From Nostoc sp. TH1S01 (lineage in GTDB: Bacteria > Cyanobacteriota > Cyanobacteriia > Cyanobacteriales > Nostocaceae): DNA of 64,000 nucleotides. A program made the translations under genes and the position numbers. Positions 42,101-51,616 of the stretch are shown one piece after another (position 1 is the first letter of the stretch; each line of letters opens with the position of its first letter). The DNA is taken from positions 62,001 through 126,000 of the forward strand of contig JAGKSW010000019.1 of assembly GCA_018993265.1 (NCBI GenBank). The letters run 5' to 3'. Under the pieces are notes generated by a model. The model was not told the DNA's origin and searched no databases. It was given only the letters and a program-made list of their open reading frames with translations.

Positions 42101-44012
42101 AAAAACCATTGCGGTCGGAGATACCTAAGTCTGCGATCGCTTGAATTTGGCTATTACGCCATCTATTTTGATTTTGTGCAGGGTTGGGAGAAGGTGGTTC
42201 AGTCCACTCCACATTATTAGCAGAACTATCTTTCACAAAATCTTTACCATCTGAACCAACATATTGGCCGTTCAGTAACCATATTGCAGGTAAATTGTTA
42301 CCCACAAGGACGCGATCGCCTAAATAAAGTTGAGTGCCTTTTTGCTTTTGAAAGGTTGGATAAGTTGCAGATAATTTAGTTTCGTTCAGAGTAATAGTTG
42401 TACCAGTTAATTGATTACTGCTATTGATTGGTTCTCTCCAGGTTGCTTGTGGAGTTAAACTGACATTAATAGCTGTATAGCCAGTTGTACCAGAACTCCC
42501 ACTAGCAACTTCCGCAAAAGGCACTCGTCTTGTCCTATTTCTCAGATAAATCTCTATTTCGTCTGCCAGTACATTTTTAGCGGTAGCCGCATCATCACTA
42601 CTTTTTACTTTAGCTGCCACATTTCTTTTTACGTCCTCTGGATATCCACTGGCATTCACAGCTGAGATTAAAGCATTAGCAGTAGTAGCACTCTGACAAG
42701 TTGTACAAGCAGCCAGTCCATCTGCCTTCATTCGAGCAATGCGCTCATTATATGCTGTGTCGTTAAATCCAATTTGCGAACCACCTGTACTGCTTGTAGA
42801 TTTTTCCGTACTACTAATCTGTGCTGTAGCAATACCTTGTCCAAACCCTTGATAAAGGTCAACGGTAACAGCATTCTGATTTGTATTCTGGTTAACATTT
42901 CCAGTACCTACATTACCGCCAACACTAATCAGTCCATTTTCTTGGTTATAGAAACAGGATGTTTTACTACTAACTTGCCGTAAAACAAGGCTACCGTTAC
43001 CTCTTCCTACTAGTAAGTTACCGTTTGTATGAATTCGGCCATTAAGTAATAAGTCTGTAGCACCAACGATAATTTCTAAATCATTTTCAAACCAAACAGC
43101 ATTATTTGGTAAAGGAACACGACTGCGGTCTTGCTGGAATTCTATAGCGGCAATACTTTTGTTACCTTTGTATGGTTCGTATTGACTTTGATTAGTAGTG
43201 ATTGCGTTATATGCCGCTTGAGTTATTGGTACATTCACAGTGTAGACAAAAAAGCTCTTACCAAGATTACCGCTTTGAAGTTGATACCAACTGGAATTGC
43301 CAACCAATGTAGAAAAACCAACAGCACTAGTACACTGGGTATTTGTAGAAGCATTATCCATTGGTGGGGTTCTAGCTTCTAAAGGATTTCTTTTACGATT
43401 AAACTGCCCTGTTGTAGCATTTCGCGTGGGAGTGCGAAAGTAAATTCCATAAAGAGTAAAAGTATCTTTTTTACCGTTATTATCTGTATCAACTGCATAT
43501 TTCCAAGCAGTTTTTAAAGTTTCATCATTTTCTATGGTAGTGCTAGTTTGAATACCGGCAGTACTGTTAATACCATCAAAAGTCAGCTTTAAACGAGTCT
43601 CATCACCTAGACTATACTTAGTTTTTGTTAAAGCATCATATAAAGCACTATCAGTAGGAGTTCCTCGCGGTAGTGTAGGGTCTTCAAGTAGAGCATCTAT
43701 TTTAGCTCTAGCGCGATCAATTGCGGGAGTCGCAGCATTTAGAACAACTTCATTAACTCGCACATTACTTGCATTTTTAGCTCTTTCAAAAGACCTAAAT
43801 AAAATTGCGGCACTCAATAAAACAACTACTAAAGCAACCATGGCCACTGTGGGCAATACAAAACCAGCATTTACAGAATCTCGTCTTCTCCTGCTGAGAA
43901 ATAAAGTTCGCAGTAGCCAATTAATTCGCTTTTTAAATGCAAATAACGAGTAGTTACTAATTTTTTTAGAGATGATTTTGAGAATCTTGACTAGCTGGCG
44001 TTGTAAAGACAT
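39150..44012 (-). CDS. hpsA: hormogonium polysaccharide protein HpsA, giant minor-pilin-like protein
   Basis: 1,620 residues. An N-terminal basic leader of 50 residues ends at G50|F51 (NAGFVLPTVAMVALVVVLLS), a class III-like site, but the fifth mature residue is Thr instead of Glu, as in some PilX/GspK-type tip pilins. The mature part is a very long Asn/Thr/Asp/Gly-rich extracellular domain with VWFENDLEIIVGATDLLLNG, an Asp-rich calcium-like segment FNMNGDTDLDDPVQLDLNSD, and scattered cysteines. First gene of the 11-gene run, behind an AGGAAAG site. In Nostoc punctiforme, hpsA is needed for hormogonium motility and polysaccharide secretion; HpsA may sit at a pseudopilus tip. Confidence 0.85.
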   Translation of the reverse strand: MSLQRQLVKILKIISKKISNYSLFAFKKRINWLLRTLFLSRRRRDSVNAGFVLPTVAMVALVVVLLSAAILFRSFERAKNASNVRVNEVVLNAATPAIDRARAKIDALLEDPTLPRGTPTDSALYDALTKTKYSLGDETRLKLTFDGINSTAGIQTSTTIENDETLKTAWKYAVDTDNNGKKDTFTLYGIYFRTPTRNATTGQFNRKRNPLEARTPPMDNASTNTQCTSAVGFSTLVGNSSWYQLQSGNLGKSFFVYTVNVPITQAAYNAITTNQSQYEPYKGNKSIAAIEFQQDRSRVPLPNNAVWFENDLEIIVGATDLLLNGRIHTNGNLLVGRGNGSLVLRQVSSKTSCFYNQENGLISVGGNVGTGNVNQNTNQNAVTVDLYQGFGQGIATAQISSTEKSTSSTGGSQIGFNDTAYNERIARMKADGLAACTTCQSATTANALISAVNASGYPEDVKRNVAAKVKSSDDAATAKNVLADEIEIYLRNRTRRVPFAEVASGSSGTTGYTAINVSLTPQATWREPINSSNQLTGTTITLNETKLSATYPTFQKQKGTQLYLGDRVLVGNNLPAIWLLNGQYVGSDGKDFVKDSSANNVEWTEPPSPNPAQNQNRWRNSQIQAIADLGISDRNGFWEEKAAENPINDLDSVGGARIVTGAGIYVDGTGNTVNTTTGPFYPRGLRSFLSAPSTTDATIVWPDTMPMSTPADASKKGDLLMRATAVYHYKVDYGTDQEPIACVSSYYDSTDSTTEKNKVNKDGGYGIDTTNGRSNNGVVYDYPGRGTFTTNKKLLQLQANLKFPNGRWANKPLQDALAKIGTGTTVPSTGLQLADYSAIDTALCAISILNNEAGFATSLTNKPPHGAIKEATFLDAREAKQISAATNSTTYDLDLEQRQPLEIRVTDIDLNQLRGTVIATSEYLLPYSGIIYVSREDALRDASDTTAESELLSPTDFKLDPTRRPNGIRLINGETLARKTSTDNNAYNPKEKGLILVTNLPAYIKGKFNVHQPSLGSTTELEEFTEKEPTTNFYTRSTAETRFACRPGRTGCPTGTGDYWRPATLISDSMTLLSGGFVDGFRSDGDYNLNNNSGVAVDATDPARTNRLKNGFWENYFATNASWWQTSGTNKNFPTTNAGSYARNGITPIQRRIDNYPMYVMELCRKDLIEQCTPSDWVVGFNMNGDTDLDDPVQLDLNSDGDTSDPGESLVEKDIKAYQLGKAIITAYGSNVAGGDYILTNNELGWSTTFTTGSFNKSIRDRLGAGDTGTKSALVPADRRYPRRVAFARNDSNQLITSGTSATYKPMGIGCPLDTTGNTFANNGCSYATSGLTEGTHYGQRGDSALWFRTIVNTANDPTAIANVRYNNDQSLFYYPPIDGSDADTNPDLDGQPRLVPVLQIHNAEDTTTTNNASIRNDGTTVASGDDFRSHWLQIPNADTTFNATFVLGNSPSRPEESSAGLQNLVRFLEDWRTFTAKISGSFIQLKRSAYATAPIAPIFTDRTTTTSSVTNNLSLFDYALDNYPTQNGNGVLPTYSPPDRKWGFDVGLLSEQPDLFAQRFTLPSTGRPNEFFREVGRDDPWVKALLCAVEPSSGSPTAYVTPDGYRPSDCSSLTSIPNN

Positions 44013-44600
44013 AATTGCTTTCCTGTCAAGTTTTTTGATGCTAATTTATCTTTTGGCAATTGTGAAATTTACCTGTTGAGTAATTCCCCAGGTTCAATGA
44101 TTTTATTGATGCTAATCTTTGCTTGACCTGTTGAATTAATATCTCAACACAGTAAAACACCAGACAATGATTTTTAAGTTATATCATTGCTAAACTTTTT
44201 AGATTTTCCGGAAAATACTGATTTTTCCACTTAAATCCATTTGTTGCTGATATGGGATAAAATACGGATGCTTCATATTAACTTTAAAAACATGTATTGC
44301 ATTTGCATTCAATTTTATGAAGGGTGTTTTGACAAGATAAGCTTAGGCTACCCAACTTGAGAACAAAAAATATCAATTGAATCTAAAAAATATGCGTTAA
44401 TTAAAAACCTCCCCACAATAGGGAGGTTGATAGCATCAATATCCTAAATTTATTAGCTGTTGATACCTTGCTTGCAGGTGATTTAACGAATCTTACTGCC
44501 TCATCTTGTATTCAAAAGATGAGGATGAATAACTCAAAACTAGGAATTCATGCAACTCGTACATAAATACCATCGCGTTGAATTCACTTTGCTTGAGGGT
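44013..44600. other. intergenic region between hpsA and rpmB
   Basis: About 590 AT-rich bases with no gene. It must hold the hps promoter (unidentified; hps genes in Nostoc depend on alternative sigma factors). Two hairpins are visible: a terminator-like stem at 44406-44428 and a stem CCTCATCTT/AAGATGAGG at about 44500-44525 without a T-run. Confidence 0.55.
44406..44428 (-). terminator. terminator downstream of rpmB
   Basis: AACCTCCC (44406-44413) pairs with GGGAGGTT (44421-44428), loop of seven; on the minus strand the stem runs into TTTTTAATTAA. It lies about 170 bases after the rpmB stop. Confidence 0.65.
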
Positions 44601-44837
44601 TTAGTAATGGTTCAGGTTAATACCTGCTTCTTTAGCCATTGCTTCTAAACCTTTGACTTCTAAGGTTTTGATGGCTTTGGTAGATAGTTTTAGTTTGACC
44701 CAACGATTTCCGCCTTGCCACCAAACGCGCTTGGTTTGGAGGTTGACCTGTTGAAGACGCTTTGTACGGCGATGAGAGTGAGAAATTGCAAAGGCGTTAT
44801 TTGCCTTCTTACCAGTTAGTTCGCAGCGACGAGACAT
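44601..44837 (-). CDS. rpmB: 50S ribosomal protein L28
   Basis: 78 residues, [20 protein letters not shown], then [20 protein letters not shown] and [18 protein letters not shown], the conserved L28 sequence of cyanobacteria and plastids. Very basic, as expected for a protein of the large ribosomal subunit near the E site. A single zinc-type Cys (Cys5) remains, so this is the non-zinc or partly ligated form. It is monocistronic between hpsA and htpG on the same strand. Confidence 0.96.
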   Translation of the reverse strand: MSRRCELTGKKANNAFAISHSHRRTKRLQQVNLQTKRVWWQGGNRWVKLKLSTKAIKTLEVKGLEAMAKEAGINLNHY

Positions 44838-44999
44838 AGGAATTTTGATTTCAATACAACCTTTCTATTTTAGGGCTTCGGAAACAGAACAGCGATAGTT
44901 GGATTATTTTAGATTTTGGATTCAGAATTACTGTTTGTTTCTAGGCTATGTCGCAACATCTTTTAGTCCAGGCTATTGGTTAGGTTTTGTTGCCTGTAA

Positions 45000-45020
45000 A
45001 GACGTTGCACTGCAACGTCT
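45000..45020. repeat. palindromic repeat downstream of htpG
   Basis: AGACGTTGCA-C-TGCAACGTCT is a perfect 10-bp inverted repeat around one base. This AGACGTTGC type of palindrome is a common dispersed repeat in cyanobacteria. It lies 10 bases past the htpG stop and might also serve as a weak terminator. Confidence 0.65.
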
Positions 45021-45029
45021 CTACAAAGG

Positions 45030-47000
45030 TTATTTACTAGCTTGTTCTGTCAACTTGGTGAGTACGTCATTTGAACGCTCAACGAAAGATTTCATACCTT
45101 CTGCATCAAACCCTTTCTGAGACATCAGTGCTAAATCATAAACGTGTTGACAAATCATATTTACTAGCTGACCTGTGGGTGACTCTGCACCGTCTTGAAT
45201 AATACTACCTTGGCTGAGATTTGCCAGATTTTGAATTAGGGGATGGGCAGTGTTCACCAGTAAGATATGGTCTTCAGGAAATTCTGCGTTTTGCTGCTGC
45301 ATCATGGCATTCATTTCTCGCAAACGGCGGAGAATCTCTGGTAGCAGCACCATTGCCGGAGGTGTTCCTTGAGGATCGTCAGATTTTAAAGCTTCGGTGC
45401 GAATGTTAACTTTGGGTTTGTTGAGAGCTTTTTCAAATAGCTCTTTGATAACTTCGCTCTTAGTTTTGTTGGTTTTGGGGTCAACTATTTCGCCAGATTT
45501 GTCTTTATCTAGCAAGGTATTATCTAAGTCTGAATCTACGCGGGTAAATTTGACATCATTATATTCCCGTTCTAAGAAGTTAATGAAGTGAGTGTCGATG
45601 AAGGAGTCCATAAAGAGAACTTCCAAGCCTTGATTTTTGTGTAATTCTATGTAAGTAGCTTGGCTAGCTTCATCTGTACTGTAGAAAACGCGGTTTTCGT
45701 GGCGTTCTTTGTTGCGTTCTAGGTATTCTTTGATGGTTGTGTAGGGAGAGGTGCTAGATTTGGCTGGGCTGACATCCTGCCAAGCATCTCCTTCTTGGGA
45801 CTGTACTTCAACTGCGGGAGTTTCAGCGGCTGTTTGAGCAAAGTTGGCAGTGGTGCGGAAAACGATAATATCTTCGACTTGTTTTTTGAATTTTTCGTCG
45901 TTGAGAGCGCCAAATTTGACGAAAGTGCCGAGATCCTTCCAAGCATTAATGTACTGCTCACGGTCATCGCGGTAAAGTTCTTTGAGGCGATCGCCTACTT
46001 TTTTGGCTATATAATCACCGATTTTGCGGACGGTGCGATCGCCTTGTAAAGCACTGCGCGATACGTTCAAAGGAATATCAGTGCTATCAATTACACCCCG
46101 CATTGGCATCAGGAATTGCGGAATGATTTCGTCGCAGTTGTCGCTGACAAAAACTTGATTGCAGAATAACTTGATTTGCCCTTTAGTAACATCCACATCT
46201 GGGCGCATCTTGGGGAAATACAAAATACCGTTGATAATAAAGGGATAATCTGTATTTAGATGTACCCAAAGCAACGGCTCTTCTTGGAAGGGATAAAGAT
46301 AGCGATAAAACTCTAAATAATCTTCTTTAGTTAAACTGCTGGGAGACTCTCGCCAAGGTGCTTTTTGTCTATTTAAGACTTCACCATCCAGCTTGATGGG
46401 TACTGGCATGAAGTCGCAGTATGTCTTGACGAGATTTTTAATGCGTGCAGTTTCTAAATAGTCCTCCTCATCTGGCATTAAGGTGAGGGTGATGGTAGTA
46501 CCGCGAGTAGTGCGGGGAGAGTCATCTAGAGTAAATTCTGGGGAACCATCGCAAGTCCAGTGAACTGCTTGTGAACCTTCTTTATAAGATAGGGTATCGA
46601 TTTCTACCTTTTGCGCCACCATAAAAGAAGAGTAAAAACCTAAACCAAAATGACCGATAATCGGTTGGTCTGCTTTACCTTCATATTTGTGGATAAATTC
46701 TTCCGCACTAGAAAAAGCAACTTGGTTAATATATTTTTTGACTTCCTCGGCGGTCATCCCAATACCATTATCGGTAATAGAGAGTGTTTTTTTATCTTTG
46801 TCAATAGCAATTTGAATTTCTGGTTCGCCGACATCACCATTGTATTCTCCAGCGCGGGATACCATTTTGAGCTTTTGGATAGCGTCTACAGCATTAGAGA
46901 CTAATTCCCGCAGGAAGATTTGATGATCTGAATAGAGGGACTTCTTGATAATCGGGAAAATATTTTCAGTATGTATACTGATAGTTCCTTGTTCAAGCAT
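45030..47000 (-). CDS. htpG: molecular chaperone HtpG (Hsp90)
   Basis: 656 residues, full length for bacterial Hsp90. The GHKL ATPase N-domain shows LRELVSNAVDAIQKL (N-box), ITDNGIGMT, and GHFGLGFYSSFMVA; the middle domain has the catalytic-loop sequence DIPLNVSRSALQGDR with Arg, and the C-terminal dimerisation domain follows. HtpG refolds client proteins and, in cyanobacteria, also affects phycobilisome and heme-pathway proteins under heat and high light. The start at 47000 gives MLEQGTISIHTENIFPII, normal for the cyanobacterial form. I see no CIRCE element in the 227 bases upstream. Confidence 0.97.
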   Translation of the reverse strand: MLEQGTISIHTENIFPIIKKSLYSDHQIFLRELVSNAVDAIQKLKMVSRAGEYNGDVGEPEIQIAIDKDKKTLSITDNGIGMTAEEVKKYINQVAFSSAEEFIHKYEGKADQPIIGHFGLGFYSSFMVAQKVEIDTLSYKEGSQAVHWTCDGSPEFTLDDSPRTTRGTTITLTLMPDEEDYLETARIKNLVKTYCDFMPVPIKLDGEVLNRQKAPWRESPSSLTKEDYLEFYRYLYPFQEEPLLWVHLNTDYPFIINGILYFPKMRPDVDVTKGQIKLFCNQVFVSDNCDEIIPQFLMPMRGVIDSTDIPLNVSRSALQGDRTVRKIGDYIAKKVGDRLKELYRDDREQYINAWKDLGTFVKFGALNDEKFKKQVEDIIVFRTTANFAQTAAETPAVEVQSQEGDAWQDVSPAKSSTSPYTTIKEYLERNKERHENRVFYSTDEASQATYIELHKNQGLEVLFMDSFIDTHFINFLEREYNDVKFTRVDSDLDNTLLDKDKSGEIVDPKTNKTKSEVIKELFEKALNKPKVNIRTEALKSDDPQGTPPAMVLLPEILRRLREMNAMMQQQNAEFPEDHILLVNTAHPLIQNLANLSQGSIIQDGAESPTGQLVNMICQHVYDLALMSQKGFDAEGMKSFVERSNDVLTKLTEQASK

Positions 47001-47251
47001 GGTTTGTAATTAATAAGAATGTCTCAGTGAGGATTGTAACGGCTACTGGCCACGCAGTCACTTATAACTGGTAAGTAATATCTAGACATTATAGATTCGG
47101 ATTACCCTACTCATTCTTAAATTATTAATATTTGTGTAATTTACGGCTGCGTAACTTTGGTTAATAAACTTACAAATTGCTGCCTTCAATAACTGGCACT
47201 AAATTTTGATTCTGACCAATTCATTTATTGCATTTTATAGGAGAATACAGT

Positions 47252-47983
47252 ATGACTAATTCTGGAATGAGCAAACTATATGAACAACTCAAGCAAATTT
47301 ATTATGCTGCAATTTATTATGACTATGATCAGCCAATTATACTTAGTTTTTTAGAGAAGTACGCTCAACCAGAACGGTCAAAATGCAAAGTATTAGATGT
47401 TGGCTGTGGACTTGGTAAAAAACTAACAGCACTAACTAAAGTAGGTTATCAAACATTAGGTGTAGAGGTTAATGTTCAAATTGTTGAATCTAATCAAAAG
47501 CAGGGATTAAATTGCATCACAGTAGAAGAATTTTTTAATAAAGAAGAGGAATTTGATATAATTTTGATGTCTCATATTATTGAACATTTCTATCCAGCAG
47601 AATTAAAAGAGTTCATGGATTCTTATTTGGATAGACTCAAAGTAGGCGGATATTTAATTATTGCTACCCCTTTATTAACTAAGTATTTTTACGACGATTT
47701 TGATCATGTTAAACCATATTCACCTACTGGGATTTGGATGGTATTCGGAAAAACTGCAACTCAGGTTCAATACTATTCGCGGAATAAACTTAGCTTAAAA
47801 GATTTGAAGTTTCGCAGACAGCCTTATAAATTTACTTTTGTTAGAGGAAAATATATCAGAAATTGGACTACCAAAATTTATCAAGTTATCGAGTTTATCA
47901 GTGTGGTGTTATGTCTAATTTCGTTTGGATGGTTAGGGAAAAAAGATGGCTGGGTCGGTATATTTAAAAAAGTTAATAATTAA
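47252..47983 (+). CDS. class I SAM-dependent methyltransferase
   Basis: 243 residues from the ATG at 47252 (MTNSGMSKLYEQLKQIYYAA), eight bases after AGGAG; the frame stays open to 47228 without a better site. SAM-binding motif I is VLDVGCGLGKKLTAL, motif II is around LGVEVN, and motif post-I DIILMSHIIEHFYP, so it is a Methyltransf_23/UbiE-like type. A C-terminal hydrophobic segment (FISVVLCLISFGWLG) may bind the membrane. Substrate unknown; similar proteins occur in polysaccharide or lipid clusters. It is alone here, divergent from htpG. Confidence 0.8.
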   Translation: MTNSGMSKLYEQLKQIYYAAIYYDYDQPIILSFLEKYAQPERSKCKVLDVGCGLGKKLTALTKVGYQTLGVEVNVQIVESNQKQGLNCITVEEFFNKEEEFDIILMSHIIEHFYPAELKEFMDSYLDRLKVGGYLIIATPLLTKYFYDDFDHVKPYSPTGIWMVFGKTATQVQYYSRNKLSLKDLKFRRQPYKFTFVRGKYIRNWTTKIYQVIEFISVVLCLISFGWLGKKDGWVGIFKKVNN

Positions 47984-48140
47984 AAATATATATATTAATA
48001 TTTTTGAGTTAATTATAGATTCGGTTAATCATGATTCGTCGGCATATATTCAACGTTAATTATGCTGAGCTAAACCGTATGTATATTGAGTATATTTATT
48101 AGAGCAAACTTCTGTTTTATTCTATAGACACAAATTACAA

Positions 48141-48569
48141 TTAACTGTGCAAATCTTCGTTCATCCGCTGTTCTAATAAATCTAACAACTCATCTACATC
48201 TTGACCCATTTGAGCAAAACATTCAGGTGGTGCTGGTTCTGGTGCAAACTGAATTAACTTAACTTCTCCCTTACCAATACCTATCATCAAAACTTCTACT
48301 TCTGGCTGATGATGGGTAATAATTCCTAAAATCTCTTGCAACCGATTTTCCACATTCTCATTTAAGTTCTCTATCGCCGCTTGCGGACAATAAACAAAGT
48401 GCGGAGTTGGCTGCAAATCAATGCCGATAGTACCCTGGCTATCACCATTTTCTAACCACAATGCCCAAGATAACGCCGCCAATTCTTGTTGATTTGCTTT
48501 CACAAACCTATCTAACTGACTACGCCACTTACTATCACCTGCTTCCGACTGGGTACTACCAAACATCAT
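48141..48569 (-). CDS. conserved cyanobacterial protein, probably CcmS-like carboxysome chaperone
   Basis: 142 residues. The pattern SKWRSQLDRFVKANQQELAA, LSWALWLENGDSQGTIGIDL, QPTPHFVYCPQAAIENLN and VEVLMIGIGKGEVKLIQF is one that I associate with the small beta-carboxysome assembly chaperone CcmS found in beta-cyanobacteria. That family name is from memory and not verified. Acidic C-terminus (DVDELLDLLEQRMNEDL). No carboxysome genes lie nearby. It starts 63 bases after the stop of the ABC exporter gene... in the order of transcription, so the two may share a message. Confidence 0.55.
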   Translation of the reverse strand: MMFGSTQSEAGDSKWRSQLDRFVKANQQELAALSWALWLENGDSQGTIGIDLQPTPHFVYCPQAAIENLNENVENRLQEILGIITHHQPEVEVLMIGIGKGEVKLIQFAPEPAPPECFAQMGQDVDELLDLLEQRMNEDLHS

Positions 48570-48632
48570 TTCTTTGAACCTTTGCGCCTTTGCGCCTACT
48601 CTGCGAGAACGGCTTCGCCGAATGCGCGAAAC

Positions 48633-50441
48633 TTATCTTAAACCACTTTGCACACGCCACAAACTAGCGTAAACTCCATTCTTTTCCAACAACTCCTCAT
48701 GGGTTCCCGACTCGACTAATTGTCCATATTCCATGACATATATACAATCGGCATTGCGAATTGTGGAAAGACGGTGAGCGATCGCAATTGTGGTTCTATC
48801 TACTGTAATCTTTTCTAGCGATCGCTGAATAGCGGCTTCGGTTTCATTATCTACGGCGGAGGTAGCCTCATCTAAAATCAAAATTGGGGGATTTTTTAAC
48901 ACTGCACGAGCGATCGCAATTCTTTGGCGTTGTCCACCAGATAGCTTTTGTCCCCGTTCCCCGACAATTGTCTCATAACCTTGGGGCAGATTTTGAATAA
49001 ATTCATGGGCTTCTGCCACCTTCGCCGCTTGTATAATTTCCTCCTCGGTAGCATCAAAAGTGCCGTAAGCAATATTCTCTGCTACCGTACCATGAAAAAG
49101 AAACACATCTTGGCTGACTAAGCCAATACAACGGCGTAAATCACGCAAACTTAAATCTTGGATATTAATTCCATCTACCGTAATACTGCCGTTTTCCACC
49201 TCATAAAACCGCAGTAACAGCTTGACGAGGGTGCTTTTACCGGAACCTGTTGAACCAACAATGGCGATGGTTTTACCAGCCGGAATTTGCAAAGATAAAT
49301 TAGTAATTACCGATAATCTATCTTTATAGGCAAAAGTGACATTTTTAAACTGCACTTCGCCGCGTACTTTCTCCACTGGTAAGGCGACATTTCCCGGATG
49401 AATTGTAATTGGTGTATCCAATAAATTCATAACTCGATTAGTAGAAGCCATCGCCCGTTGATATTGGTCGAAAGTATCGCCTAACCTAGTTAAAGGCCAC
49501 AACAACCGTTGAATTAAAAACACCAATACACTGTAGGTGCCGACAGTCATTTTTCCCGCAACCGCAGCCATTCCGCCATATAATAGTAATGCAGTGAAAC
49601 CAACTAAAATCAGCATCCGAATGAGGGGAACAAATGCAGCCGAGAGTTTAATTGCTTTAGAGTTACTTTTTTTGTAAGCTTCACTATCTTCTGCTAAACG
49701 GTAACTTTCATAATCTTCGGCGGTAAAACTTTTAATAGTAGTAATCCCGCTTAAATTATTTACCAGTCGCCCATTTAAATAACCTACCTTTTCGCGCACA
49801 TCAGCGTAACGCGGTGCAAGTAGGCGTTGAAAAGCAAAGGAACCCCAGAGAATAAAGGGCATCGGTGACATCGCCATCCACGCTACACTAGGAGCCAAGA
49901 TAAAGAAAGCTCCACCGATAATGACTACTGTCGTGGCTACCTGGATAATGTCATTGGCTCCCACATCCAAAAAACGCTCTAGTTGGTTGATATCATCACT
50001 GAGGATGGACATCAAACCACCAGTGCTGCGTTCTTCAAAATAAGCTAATTCCAACTCTTGTAAATGGTTGTAAGCATCCAGTCTCAAGTTATGCTGAATA
50101 TTTTGTGCCAAATTCCGCCAAAGTTTGGCGTAAGCGTACTCAAAAACTGACTCTAGTATCCAGATGACAACAGTAAGTAGGGAAAGAATTAAAAATTGTC
50201 CAAAGACATCTTTGACACCCAACTGGGCAATGATAGAATCCTGCTGTTTGACTACCACATCCACCGCTACACCAATTAATCCCGGTGGTGCTAAATCAAA
50301 CAGTTTGTTCAGAATAGAACAACCAATTGCCAACCAGATTTGTTTACGATACTGGTGTCCGTAGTCAAGCAGGCGGTGGAGGGGATGCACTGAATGTCTA
50401 CGCTTGTTTAATATTTGATGAGAATTAAATGCTATAGCCAC
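48633..50441 (-). CDS. ABC transporter, fused permease and ATPase (exporter, MsbA/lipid A type)
   Basis: 602 residues in the type IV (exporter) layout. The N-terminal six-TM domain covers about residues 30-320 ([60 protein letters not shown]). The ATPase domain has Walker [16 protein letters not shown], signature [15 protein letters not shown], Walker [19 protein letters not shown] and the H-loop IAHRLST. It should work as a homodimer in the inner membrane. The substrate is unknown; lipids, polysaccharide precursors or peptides are possible. It is followed by the CcmS-like gene on the same strand. Confidence 0.92.
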   Translation of the reverse strand: MAIAFNSHQILNKRRHSVHPLHRLLDYGHQYRKQIWLAIGCSILNKLFDLAPPGLIGVAVDVVVKQQDSIIAQLGVKDVFGQFLILSLLTVVIWILESVFEYAYAKLWRNLAQNIQHNLRLDAYNHLQELELAYFEERSTGGLMSILSDDINQLERFLDVGANDIIQVATTVVIIGGAFFILAPSVAWMAMSPMPFILWGSFAFQRLLAPRYADVREKVGYLNGRLVNNLSGITTIKSFTAEDYESYRLAEDSEAYKKSNSKAIKLSAAFVPLIRMLILVGFTALLLYGGMAAVAGKMTVGTYSVLVFLIQRLLWPLTRLGDTFDQYQRAMASTNRVMNLLDTPITIHPGNVALPVEKVRGEVQFKNVTFAYKDRLSVITNLSLQIPAGKTIAIVGSTGSGKSTLVKLLLRFYEVENGSITVDGINIQDLSLRDLRRCIGLVSQDVFLFHGTVAENIAYGTFDATEEEIIQAAKVAEAHEFIQNLPQGYETIVGERGQKLSGGQRQRIAIARAVLKNPPILILDEATSAVDNETEAAIQRSLEKITVDRTTIAIAHRLSTIRNADCIYVMEYGQLVESGTHEELLEKNGVYASLWRVQSGLR

Positions 50442-50581
50442 AGTCGTTTAAAATTGTGTGCATTTGATAATAACACGGAGAGGAAGTATCTGACTTTTGT
50501 AGAATTTAGCCAGCCTCAACAGGCAAATAAAGTCTCACAATCACACTGGAGTTGCGGGAAAATCCAAAAGGAGATACAACC

Positions 50582-51430
50582 TTGAAAAGTCAGCAATTTG
50601 GCAATTGGCAAACTACAATTTTAGGAATTGTGTTAGGAATACTGGTGATTATTGGGCTAAATGCCTTTATCATTATCAATCCAGGACAAGCAGGGGTGAT
50701 TAGTATTTTGGGTAAAGCTAGAGATGGTGCTTTATTGGAGGGAATTCACTTGAAACCGCCCTTTATTTCCGTGATAGATGTGTATGATTTAACAGTCCAA
50801 AAATTTGAAGTGCCAGCCGAAAGTTCCACTAAAGATTTGCAAAATTTATCGGCACGATTTGCCATTAACTTTCGTCTTGATCCTTCACAAGTAGTAGAAG
50901 TGAGAAGAAAACAAGGAAGCTTAGAAAACATAGTATCAAAAATAATTGCTCCTCAAACTCAAGAAGCATTTAAAATAGCAGCTGCCAAAAGAACAGTAGA
51001 AGAAGCTATTACTAAACGCAGTGAACTCAAAGAAGATTTTGATAATGCGTTAGGCGATCGCTTAGACAAATACGGAATAATTGTGCTAGATACTAGTGTA
51101 GTTGACTTAACTTTCTCCCCCGAATTTGCCAGAGCCGTAGAAGAGAAACAAATTGCCGAACAACGCGCTCAAAGAGCAGTTTACATAGCAAGAGAAGCAG
51201 AACAAGAAGCCCAGGCAGAAATTAATCGCGCTAAAGGTAAAGCCGAAGCACAAAGACTTTTAGCCGAAACTCTCAAAGCTCAAGGCGGGCAATTAGTTTT
51301 GCAAAAAGAAGCAATTGAAGCATGGAAAACAGGTGGCGCGCAAATGCCGAAAGTTCTGGTTATGGGTGATAAATCCCAAGGTAGTGTACCTTTTATTTTC
51401 AACCTAGGGAATGTTCCCAATCCACAATAA
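50582..51430 (+). CDS. prohibitin/SPFH-domain membrane protein
   Basis: 282 residues. I choose the TTG at 50582 as start because AAGGAGAT lies six bases upstream; an in-frame TTG at 50552 has no such site. One N-terminal TM segment (TILGIVLGILVIIGLNAFII) leads to an SPFH domain (VQKFEVPAESSTKDLQNLSA, INFRLDPSQV, SLENIVSKIIAPQTQEAFK) and a C-terminal coiled coil rich in Glu/Ala/Arg (QAEINRAKGKAEAQRLLAET). Prohibitins form ring assemblies at the membrane and regulate FtsH-type proteases. It is divergent from the ABC exporter gene. Confidence 0.9.
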   Translation: MKSQQFGNWQTTILGIVLGILVIIGLNAFIIINPGQAGVISILGKARDGALLEGIHLKPPFISVIDVYDLTVQKFEVPAESSTKDLQNLSARFAINFRLDPSQVVEVRRKQGSLENIVSKIIAPQTQEAFKIAAAKRTVEEAITKRSELKEDFDNALGDRLDKYGIIVLDTSVVDLTFSPEFARAVEEKQIAEQRAQRAVYIAREAEQEAQAEINRAKGKAEAQRLLAETLKAQGGQLVLQKEAIEAWKTGGAQMPKVLVMGDKSQGSVPFIFNLGNVPNPQ

Positions 51431-51616
51431 TTTAGGTAAATTAACCAAATACATTTGACTGAGCCAATTATTAGATTACAAATTTCAGATTTTTTGCTTC
51501 ATGTCGGGAAACATACCTACTCTAATTGTTTCTCCTTGTAGCCACAATCATACCAAAATCCAAAATCTAAAATTGACTGTGTTCACCTCGCACAAAAAGG
51601 CAAATTCTCGAAAACC

